A DNA stretch of 64,000 nt from Cytophaga aurantiaca DSM 3654 (GTDB lineage Bacteria; Bacteroidota; Bacteroidia; Cytophagales; Cytophagaceae), in the NCBI RefSeq assembly GCF_000379725.1, contig NZ_KB903629.1:17995-81994 (forward strand), given 5' to 3'. Of the stretch, positions 53,801 to 60,938 are shown piece after piece. The notes under the pieces are model-generated. The model did no database searches, was not told the DNA's origin, and worked only from the letters and a program-made list of their open reading frames with translations. Positions within the stretch are counted from its first letter, which is position 1. Each line of letters begins with the position of its first letter. Position numbers and translations under genes: made by a program.

Positions 53801-54229
53801 TCTACTTCCGGATTAGCTGTTACCTTTATCAGCAGTAATTCCAATGTTGCTATCATTGTTGGCAACACCGTAAAAATTGTCGGAGTCGGCACAACTACTA
53901 TCACTGCAAATCAAAGCGGAAACACGATCTACGCTCCTGCTTTTGCAACGCAAACACTTGTTGTTTCTAATCCCGTTCAGCAAGGCATATTACAGGTGTT
54001 CGATGGCAACATACAAGTATCTGACAACACAACTGCAGTATCTATCGGCAATGCTCCAATAAATACGCCTTCTGCATCTAAAACCATTACACTAAAAAAT
54101 AGCGGAACGGGAAGCATTACGATTATGAGTGTCGTTGGATCTAATGGTTTTAGTGCTACGCAAATTTTCCCTGCCGGACCTACTGCAACGAACTGCACCT
54201 ACATCAGGTACAATAACAATATTGAGTAA
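50834..54229 (+). CDS. Secreted alginate-lyase-fold protein with Ig-like repeats, frameshifted at the 3' end
   Basis: An 1131-aa paralogue of the lyase at 46981. Signal peptide (LIPFIFSVSLIITVQAQ), then the lyase domain to about residue 395 (GNNWVQSAIEAHLAISIFTD, LCMETCRDLGHLKLGVNSMM). An Ig domain follows, then two about 90-residue modules marked TLGPWPA..NGWSWSGPNGF, and three 75-residue Ig-like repeats (VLTASAGTSYKWFNGTTQVG). A TSP3-like calcium segment (WYADTDNDGKGDP) and a choice-of-anchor-D-type domain come next. Near 54181 the gene lacks 44 nt present in the homologous part of the neighbouring 1944-aa gene. The frame then shifts and stops at 54229, so the T9SS sorting domain is lost from this product. 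Confidence 0.85.
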   Translation: MQTIITKISKTLIPFIFSVSLIITVQAQSFVHPGILNNQAELDFVKAKIQANQQPWVQAFNQLKNSNYASLTYTANPYITVSCGSGNKPNIGCSQIVDDGMAAYSLALMWSYTGDIRYATKSISIINAWSTTFQNITTESNQRLVVSWAAPWYVNAAEILRYSNSGWTNTHLTNFNGFLAKMLPYIKDDTMPGNNWVQSAIEAHLAISIFTDNRTEFNIAVSRWKTRVKTYIYQTTDGATPLDYPTGNVNINSSKWNGTRVFVNGLCMETCRDLGHLKLGVNSMMYAAQSAYEQGVDLFTLEQKRLSDFFELHGSWMTGSVAVPSNINGGYVIAGASDVVGIKPPTGGGGAAFEIAYNHLHTRLNKNLPYTLQMINSHRPAGAGHWVFKWETLTHGNLPFNLTIPTNNAPTVSISSPQTTTSNCTPASIMLNANAADDHGVQKVEFYNGTTLLNTDASAPYSYNWNNVTTGTYSITAKAYDASGLNTTSNSIAITINALPVIIHHININGTWNTTADITACEETSVTLGPWPAVANGWSWSGPNGFTSTQRDPTLSNIQLNQAGTYIATYKDANGCTAMSNATIQVNALPISTITSPANSFCAGGSVVLTASAGTSYKWFNGTTQVGTAATYTATAAGSYTVEVTNSAGCKATSAAKVITVNALPTATITSPVNSFCAGGSVVLTASTGTSHKWFNGTTQVGTAATYTATAAGSYTVEVTNSAGCKATSAAKDIAVNPLPAIIHKVKVDAVWTTANNANVCSGSTVTLGPWPALPNGWSWSGPNGFNAIVRDPVFTNITSSQSGIYTATYTDPNGCSATSTFNLQVSTAPTATITSPVNSFCTGGSVVLTASAGTSYKWFNGTTQVGTAATYTATAAGSYTVEVTNNTGCKNTSAAKVITVTAAVIWYADTDNDGKGDPTLTISACTQPAGYVSIAGDNCPADANKIEPGICGCSAPENTCTNQPQTITFTPFNGNKIAGDPDFTLTASSTSGLAVTFISSNSNVAIIVGNTVKIVGVGTTTITANQSGNTIYAPAFATQTLVVSNPVQQGILQVFDGNIQVSDNTTAVSIGNAPINTPSASKTITLKNSGTGSITIMSVVGSNGFSATQIFPAGPTATNCTYIRYNNNIE
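52602..53530 (+). repeat. 225-bp Ig repeats within the second lyase gene
   Basis: Three copies of the same 75-codon unit found seven times in the G8-protein gene: two adjacent (about 52602-53040) and one further on (about 53325-53530). They are separated by the GPWPA/SWSGPNGF module. Confidence 0.85.
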
Positions 54230-54551
54230 TGGAAATCCCCAAACATTCTCATTACATGTTTTTGTGGAAGTTAGTGCAACTACTGATATCTCGGGTAGTT
54301 TATCCGCTTCACAAATTGACCTGTTCCCAAACCCCGCTACAAATAATGTGTATCTCGATTTCCATGGAGTTTTTGATGATATACAAATTGACATCTATAC
54401 AATAGAAGGAAAATTTGTTCAGCAACATGAATTAGGGACTGCTGCTAATACCGAAAAAAGCTTTTCGATCAATGAATTGCCGGCAGGTATCTACTTCATG
54501 GAAATAAAAACCAAACAAGGAAAAATTATTAAACGAATGATTAAGCAGTAA
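54200..54551 (+). pseudogene. Detached 3' end of second lyase: T9SS sorting domain
   Basis: After the shift, an open frame reads on with TGTITILSNGNPQTFSL, a short linker, then the T9SS type A sorting domain (IDLFPNPATNNVYLDF, GIYFMEIKTKQGKIIKRMIK). This matches almost residue for residue the end of the 1944-aa protein. A separate start for this piece is unlikely; the ATG at 54129 overlaps the upstream frame. Either it is a decayed end or a site of programmed or erroneous frame change. Confidence 0.8.
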
Positions 54552-54868
54552 CCAAATGAAAATCTTTAATAAGAATGTATTGCTGCTTTGACATTTAAAA
54601 TATGATCATATATTCTGAATAATATATAATAGTTTGTATACACTTTACATATGTGGATTAGTATTATCATATCACCACAAAATTACTCTTTATAAAGACA
54701 GATCTACCTCCATTGCAATACTACAATCCAGTATTTTTGAATGATAAAAAACAATTTCAAAACATTGAATAGTTCTGACTGGTGTATAAGTCAAAACACA
54801 TTTTATGGATGTTCACCTTTCATAAAATGATGAGTCTATCTGCTAATTAGATTGTAATAAAACCGAAC
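54552..54868. other. Intergenic region upstream of the G8 gene
   Basis: About 315 AT-rich bases. The only recognised feature is promoter motif F near its 3' end. No hairpin terminator for the upstream gene was found. Confidence 0.5.
54811..54838 (+). promoter_or_regulatory. Promoter motif F (G8 gene)
   Basis: GTTCACC at 54811-54817, 16 nt, GTCTA at 54834-54838; 30-nt leader to the ATG at 54869. Confidence 0.78.
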
Positions 54869-57800
54869 ATGAAAGATTTTAAAACCTTAGCCATTTCAAT
54901 TCCCTTTCCTAAAACACGGATTTCAACTGCCGAATGGCTTTTATTTTACTCTATTTATTTATCTGTAATTGCCCTTTTATGGATCAATTCTGAATATTCT
55001 CCTTTCAATTCAAGGAATAAATTTGATTATAATTCAAAAGAAGTCCTTATGTGCACTGTTTCTTCCAGTGTACAAGGTTCCATTCAATCTGTTGCGCATA
55101 GCGGCCCGGCAGTTGTTATGCCTCGAGGAAGTAATATTGCTGGATTGAAACGCTGGTCTGATCCTACAAGCTGGGTGGGGAATAAAAAACCTGCTTTTGG
55201 AGATGATGTAACGATTCCGGCAAATTCAGTAATCATTTTAGATGAAAATATATCTATTAAGTCGCTCCGCATACAGGGGAAATTAATTGCCGATCTTACA
55301 AAAGACCTCGCAGTGGATGTTGAATATATAACCGTAACCGGAGCTGGTGCATATTTTGAATGGGGAACGACAACTCAGCCATATAATAAAAAAGGTGTGA
55401 TAACCCTTGTAGGAAGTGATCCATCTGTGAAAATACCTGGAACAGTTATCGAGTCTAAAGGGATTCTTGTGGAAGGCCCTTCTGTACTGGATATGCACGG
55501 TAAAATAAAAACATCCTGGACAAATTTAGAAGGAAGTGTAACTGCAGGAGCAACGAAGATTACGATCGCAACCAATACAAATAATTGGGAAATTGGAGAT
55601 GAAATCTTGATCGCATCCTCACGCTTAAGCTGGAATGAAGCCGAACAGCGCACAATCGTTGATATCAGTGCCGATAAAAAAACATTGACATTAAACGTAG
55701 CCTTAACATATCCTCATAGCGGCGAATCTAAAACCTATACACGCAGCACCGATGGAAAAACATGGGTTGGAGACATGCGTGCAGAAGTAGGATTGCTATC
55801 AAAAAGTATCAAGATACAGGGAGATGCAAGTTCAGAAACGAATCAGTTCGGTGGACATATTATGGTTCACATGAATGGGCAAGCCTATGTTGAAAATGTT
55901 GAACTGTTCCGCATGGGACAAAAAAGTATTTTAGGGAGATATCCCTTCCACTGGCATCTTCTTCAGGAAAAAGGTGCCGGACAATATTTTAAAAATAACA
56001 GTGTACACAGATCTTATAATAGAGCTATTACAATTCATGGTACAGAATCAACGCTTGTTGAAAATAATTTTTGTTACGATCACATAGGACATGGAATTTT
56101 TTTAGAGGATGGCAGTGAACGATTCAATACCATTAGAAAAAATGTTGTATTACTCACAAAAAGACCGCTACCTGGCGAAGAGATTATTCCTTCGGACAAT
56201 GAAGCAAATGAAGTTCAGAATAGAACTCCATCCAGTTTCTGGATCACAAATCCCAATAATATTTTTGAAGACAACGTTGCAGGTGGAACACAAGGTACCG
56301 GTTTCTGGTTTGCAATGCCGCAAAAACCTATGGGACTTTCTGCAGGCGTGATTCGCTTTGCAGGCATGGAGCCATATAAAGAGCCGTTGGGTTTATTTAA
56401 AGGAAACAAGGCGCATAGCTGTGCAAGTGGCTTTGATATTTTTGATCAGCTTACTCCTGCTCATGCACTTGCAAAAAATGGTGCCTGGGAACGAACTGAT
56501 TTTCGTTATATGGATAATTGTACCTGGTATGCATGTGATCTGGCTGTGTATGGTGGTATTGGCGGAGGAAGAGCAAAGACAGAAAATGTCGTTTTTCGAA
56601 ACAATATTTTCATGGATAACAGAACATCTGTGATGCATGCAAACTATTCCATGATCAGTCAATCTGTTTTTGTTGCGAACTCCGGAGAAAATGTATTTAC
56701 TGGAGATCGCATGCTGAACAGGGGTTACGATGGTTCTTGTACCATCAAAGATTGTCATATGGTAGGATGGCAGGCAAGCAATGCAAATTATGTGCAGAAC
56801 ACCGGAGGAGCTATGAAGCATGTAAATTACCGTGTTTCAGGAATGACGATGGATCATCCGGGTCCTCCGCGAATGTCTTTCCCGGATTATTCTAAAATCC
56901 CTAAAGGAGGTGTCGGCGCAAACGATGCCGAACATCCGAGATTCTGGAGTTATATACATTGGGATAAAGATGGAACCCTTGGAGGCAAAACAAATACCTC
57001 TATCATCACAAACCATCCGCTCTGCAGAGATGGTTCAGAAATACGGTTTGCAAATTGGACAAACCTTTACAGAACAGACAGACGATTTGCTTACATGCTT
57101 ATTGATGCACCCGGTGATCCTAAGATGACAATGGTACGTACAAAAGCAGGTACACCTAAGGCGGGTCAATATTACATCAATGGCGATGCGCCGGATGGGT
57201 ACTATGGCACCTTTATTCATTTTCCTGTGATGGTAAATGATGGTTTTTTATATACCCTTCAATTTGAAAGTTTGGGTACCGGAAAAACAATGAACATACA
57301 TATGATGGATGATTATGTACCCGGCGATCAGGTACTATATTTAATCAAAGATTTTGGAAGATTACCAGGAATAACAATTTCAAATGCTACGAGATACAAT
57401 ACACTTAATGAAGTGAAGGCAGCCGGACAGTCTGGATATGCTGTAGTAAATAATGATGTGTATCTTAAAATGGTTTCCGTTGCTTCTAATCCGGATATTG
57501 TTTGCAAGCTAAACTGGACAAGCGACATAACGCTTCCTATGTTGGATACAGATGCCGATGGTATCTCCGACTATCAGGAATCAGTTAATGGAACAGATCC
57601 AATACCGAATGATCCGATTCAATTAAATCCTGTACTTACTGTTCCTGTAATTCAAACGGTATGGGAATTTCCTGTTGCAGGAAATTCTGAAGGGTGGACA
57701 AAAGCTAATAATCTAACCGGAAATGTAATCGCTGGCAGTCAGCAATTACAAGTTACCGGTACTGACCCGCAATATGTATCAGCTGCAAATCTGCTCGTAC

Positions 57801-60703
57801 CTGCTTCAACATATCCATATCTTCGATTCAGAATTAAATCCAGCAATGCTGGTACCCTTCAGCTGTATTGGTCTACAGATGGAGCCAGCGGAATGTCTGC
57901 ATCAAAAGTAACTGTGTTGCCTATCCAATCTAGTAGCGGCTTCACGGAATATTATGTAGACATGTCTGCATCACCGGAATGGAAAGGAAATATTTATCAG
58001 CTAAGAGTTGATCCTGAAATTGGCACAGGGCAAAATATAGAAATAGATCGTATCTCTTTTGAAACAACTGCTCCTACTTGCTCTGCAACCATTTCCTCTC
58101 CTGCAACATCTTTCTGTACCGGTGGAAACATACTATTAACGGCAAATTCAGGAACATTCTATAAATGGATGAACGGAACAACGCAGGTTGGTACAGCGCA
58201 AACATATACTGCAACTGCTGCCGGTTCATATACCGTAGAAGTAACAAATGCAAATGGCTGTAAAACAACTTCAGTTGCAAAAGTTATTACTGTAAATGCA
58301 CTGCATACTGCAACCATAACATCTCCTGTGAACTCTTTCTGCGCGGGCGGATCTGTCATATTAACTGCTAGTTCAGGTACATCCTACAAATGGTTCAACG
58401 GAACAACACAGGTTGGAACAACTGCAACCTATACCGCAACTGCTGCGGGATCATACACGGTTGAAGTAACAAATAGTTCTGGCTGCAAAGCTACATCTGC
58501 TGCAAAAGTAATGACAGTAAATGCATTGCCGACTGCAACCATCACATCTCCTGTCAACTCTTTCTGTACAGGCGGTTCTGTTGTGTTAACAGCAAGTGCA
58601 GGCACATCCTACAAATGGTTCAACGGAACAACACAGGTTGGAACAGCTGCAACCTATACCGCAACTGCTGCGGGATCATACACCGTTGAAGTAACAAATA
58701 GTGTAGGTTGTAAAGCTACATCTGTTGCAAAAGTAATTACTGTAAATGCATTGCCTGTTGCAACCATCACATCTCCTGTTAACTCTTTCTGTACAGGCGG
58801 ATCAGTTGTGTTAACAGCAAGTGCAGGCACATCCTACAAATGGTTCAATGGAACAACACAGGTAGGAACCGCTGCAACCTACACAGCAACTGCTGCCGGT
58901 TCATACACCGTTGAAGTAACAAACGCTGCGGGTTGCAAAGCTACATCTGTTGCAAAAGTTATTACTGTAGATGCATTGCCTGTTGCAACCATCACCTCTC
59001 CTGTTAACTCTTTCTGTACCGGAGGAAACGTTGTGCTTACAGCAAGTACCGGTACTTCTTACAAATGGTTCAACGGAACAACACAGGTTGGAACCGCTGC
59101 AACTTATACCGCAACTGCTGCTGGTTCATACACCGTTGAAGTAACAAACGCGGCGGGTTGTAAAGCAACATCGGCAACCAAAGTAATTACAGTAAATGCA
59201 TTGCCTGTTGCAACAATAACCTCTCCTGTCAACTCTTTCTGTACAGGCGGCTCTGTTGTGTTAACAGCAAGTGCAGGCACATCCTACAAATGGTTCAATG
59301 GAACAACACAGGTCGGAACCGCTGCAACGTATACCGCAACTACTGCCGGTTCATATACTGTGGAAGTAACAAATAGTGCTGGTTGCAAAGCTACATCTGT
59401 TGCAAAAGTTATTACTGTAGATGCATTGCCTGTTGCAACCATCACATCTCCTGTCAACTCTTTCTGTACCGGCGGATCAGTTGTGTTAACAGCAAGTGCA
59501 GGCACATCCTACAAATGGTTTAACGGAACAACACAGGTTGGAACCGCTGCAAGCTATACCGCAACTGCTGCCGGTTCATATACTGTGGAAGTAACAAATA
59601 GTACAGGCTGCAAAAATACGTCTGCTGCAAAAGTTATTACCGTTACTGCTGCCGTAATCTGGTATGCAGACACTGACAACGATGGCAAGGGCGATCCTAC
59701 ATTAACAATTTCTGCATGTACACAACCTACGGGTTATGTATCTATTGCCGGAGATAACTGTCCGGCTGATGCAAATAAAATTGAACCCGGAATCTGTGGT
59801 TGTTCAGCAACGGAAAATTCGTGTACGAATCAGTCGCAAACAATCACCTTCACACCTTTTAACGGTAACAAAATTGCTGGAGATCCAGATTTTACTCTGA
59901 CGGCATCCTCTACTTCCGGATTAGCTGTTACCTTTACAAGTAGTAATTCTAATGTTGCCATCATTGTTGGCAACACCGTAAAAATTATCGGAGTCGGTAC
60001 AACTACTATCACTGCTGTTCAAAACGGAAATACATTCTTTGCTCCTGCATCGGCATTACAAACGCTCGTTGTTTCCAATCCCGTTCAGCAAGGCATATTA
60101 CAGGTGTTCGATGGCAACATACAAGTATCTGACAACACAACTGCAGTATCTATCGGCAATGCTCCTATAAATACGCCTTCTGCATCTAAAACCATTACGC
60201 TGAAAAATAGCGGAACTGGAAGCATTACGATTATGAGTGTCGTTGGATCTAATGGTTTTAGTGCTACGCAAATTTTCCCTGCCGGACCGATTGCTCCAAA
60301 CCAGACAGCAACAATAAATATTACCGGAACACCTGCTGATGCAACAGCACCTACAACAGGTACAATAACAATATTGAGTAATGGCAATCCGCAAACATTC
60401 TCATTAAATGTTTTTGTGGAAGTTAGTGCAACTACTGCTATCTCGGGTAGTTTATCCGCTTCACAAATTGACCTGTTCCCAAACCCCGCTACAAATAATG
60501 TGTATCTCGATTTCCATGGAGTTTTTGATGATATACAAATTGACATCTATACAATAGAAGGAAAATTTGTTCAGCAACATGAATTAGGGACTGCTGCAAA
60601 TACCGAAAAAAGCTTTTCGATCAATGAATTGCCGGCAGGTATCTACTTCATGGAAATAAAAACCAAACAAGGAAAATTTATTAAACGAATGATTAAGCAG
60701 TAA
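54869..60703 (+). CDS. G8-domain CEMIP/TMEM2-like beta-helix protein, T9SS substrate
   Basis: A 1944-aa surface or secreted protein. An N-terminal hydrophobic anchor (about 22-44, WLLFYSIYLSVIALLWI) is followed by a G8 domain near 85-200 (WSDPTSWVGNKKPAFGDDVT then IPANSVIILD). A right-handed beta-helix follows, with G356-RYPFHWH, YNRAITIHGTESTLVENNF and GHGIFLEDGSE, the strongly conserved core of vertebrate CEMIP/TMEM2. Next come a TSP3 segment (about 895), a lectin-like sandwich (925-1065), seven 75-residue Ig-like repeats (1068-1595), a second TSP3-like segment (WYADTDNDGKGDP), a choice-of-anchor-D domain and a T9SS type A sorting domain (LFPNPATNNVYLDF to KRMIKQ). CEMIP and TMEM2 degrade hyaluronan; here another acidic glycan is possible. 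It has its own copy of the regulon promoter motif. Confidence 0.82.
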   Translation: MKDFKTLAISIPFPKTRISTAEWLLFYSIYLSVIALLWINSEYSPFNSRNKFDYNSKEVLMCTVSSSVQGSIQSVAHSGPAVVMPRGSNIAGLKRWSDPTSWVGNKKPAFGDDVTIPANSVIILDENISIKSLRIQGKLIADLTKDLAVDVEYITVTGAGAYFEWGTTTQPYNKKGVITLVGSDPSVKIPGTVIESKGILVEGPSVLDMHGKIKTSWTNLEGSVTAGATKITIATNTNNWEIGDEILIASSRLSWNEAEQRTIVDISADKKTLTLNVALTYPHSGESKTYTRSTDGKTWVGDMRAEVGLLSKSIKIQGDASSETNQFGGHIMVHMNGQAYVENVELFRMGQKSILGRYPFHWHLLQEKGAGQYFKNNSVHRSYNRAITIHGTESTLVENNFCYDHIGHGIFLEDGSERFNTIRKNVVLLTKRPLPGEEIIPSDNEANEVQNRTPSSFWITNPNNIFEDNVAGGTQGTGFWFAMPQKPMGLSAGVIRFAGMEPYKEPLGLFKGNKAHSCASGFDIFDQLTPAHALAKNGAWERTDFRYMDNCTWYACDLAVYGGIGGGRAKTENVVFRNNIFMDNRTSVMHANYSMISQSVFVANSGENVFTGDRMLNRGYDGSCTIKDCHMVGWQASNANYVQNTGGAMKHVNYRVSGMTMDHPGPPRMSFPDYSKIPKGGVGANDAEHPRFWSYIHWDKDGTLGGKTNTSIITNHPLCRDGSEIRFANWTNLYRTDRRFAYMLIDAPGDPKMTMVRTKAGTPKAGQYYINGDAPDGYYGTFIHFPVMVNDGFLYTLQFESLGTGKTMNIHMMDDYVPGDQVLYLIKDFGRLPGITISNATRYNTLNEVKAAGQSGYAVVNNDVYLKMVSVASNPDIVCKLNWTSDITLPMLDTDADGISDYQESVNGTDPIPNDPIQLNPVLTVPVIQTVWEFPVAGNSEGWTKANNLTGNVIAGSQQLQVTGTDPQYVSAANLLVPASTYPYLRFRIKSSNAGTLQLYWSTDGASGMSASKVTVLPIQSSSGFTEYYVDMSASPEWKGNIYQLRVDPEIGTGQNIEIDRISFETTAPTCSATISSPATSFCTGGNILLTANSGTFYKWMNGTTQVGTAQTYTATAAGSYTVEVTNANGCKTTSVAKVITVNALHTATITSPVNSFCAGGSVILTASSGTSYKWFNGTTQVGTTATYTATAAGSYTVEVTNSSGCKATSAAKVMTVNALPTATITSPVNSFCTGGSVVLTASAGTSYKWFNGTTQVGTAATYTATAAGSYTVEVTNSVGCKATSVAKVITVNALPVATITSPVNSFCTGGSVVLTASAGTSYKWFNGTTQVGTAATYTATAAGSYTVEVTNAAGCKATSVAKVITVDALPVATITSPVNSFCTGGNVVLTASTGTSYKWFNGTTQVGTAATYTATAAGSYTVEVTNAAGCKATSATKVITVNALPVATITSPVNSFCTGGSVVLTASAGTSYKWFNGTTQVGTAATYTATTAGSYTVEVTNSAGCKATSVAKVITVDALPVATITSPVNSFCTGGSVVLTASAGTSYKWFNGTTQVGTAASYTATAAGSYTVEVTNSTGCKNTSAAKVITVTAAVIWYADTDNDGKGDPTLTISACTQPTGYVSIAGDNCPADANKIEPGICGCSATENSCTNQSQTITFTPFNGNKIAGDPDFTLTASSTSGLAVTFTSSNSNVAIIVGNTVKIIGVGTTTITAVQNGNTFFAPASALQTLVVSNPVQQGILQVFDGNIQVSDNTTAVSIGNAPINTPSASKTITLKNSGTGSITIMSVVGSNGFSATQIFPAGPIAPNQTATINITGTPADATAPTTGTITILSNGNPQTFSLNVFVEVSATTAISGSLSASQIDLFPNPATNNVYLDFHGVFDDIQIDIYTIEGKFVQQHELGTAANTEKSFSINELPAGIYFMEIKTKQGKFIKRMIKQ
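58072..59650 (+). repeat. Seven tandem 225-bp Ig-repeat units
   Basis: Seven consecutive 75-codon units; units 3-7 are nearly identical at the DNA level and the first is the most divergent. The consensus landmarks are ITSPVNSFCTGG, GTSYKWFNGTTQVGTAATYT and AGSYTVEVTN..GCKATS, with two cysteines per unit. Confidence 0.92.
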
Positions 60704-60720
60704 AAGCAGGCTGCCATAAT

Positions 60721-60753
60721 AAAAGCTGGTATTGAAGAGATGCCAGCTTTTAT
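60721..60753 (+). terminator. Terminator after G8 gene
   Basis: Stem aaaagctgg / ccagctttt with a 13-base loop, followed by TATT; 17 bases beyond the stop codon. Confidence 0.75.
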
Positions 60754-60858
60754 TATGAATGTCAAAAATTAGTTTACGATTTCATTGAATCGAGTAAAAT
60801 TACATAACAGGACATTACCTTTCATTATTTTTTAAATCAAATTTAATCTGGATTTTTT

Positions 60859-60886
60859 GTTCACTTTTCTGTAGGCTGGTAATCTA
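60859..60886 (+). promoter_or_regulatory. Promoter motif G (GH5 cellulase)
   Basis: GTTCACT at 60859-60865, 16 nt, ATCTA at 60882-60886; 52-nt leader to the ATG at 60939. The palindrome 'cattcac...gtgaatg' (60893-60908) lies directly downstream, in the untranslated leader. Confidence 0.75.
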
Positions 60887-60938
60887 TTATACATTCACTC
60901 ATGGTGAATGTATAATAGATCACAAACCGACATAACTC

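Noticed and set aside
58072..59650. 225-bp repeats as a CRISPR or satellite array
   Set aside because: They encode a continuous Ig-like protein domain with conserved cysteines.
60085..60546. Antisense frame of 153 aa at the end of the G8 gene
   Set aside because: A mirror of the conserved 3' end; the equivalent antisense frames also appear in the second lyase gene.
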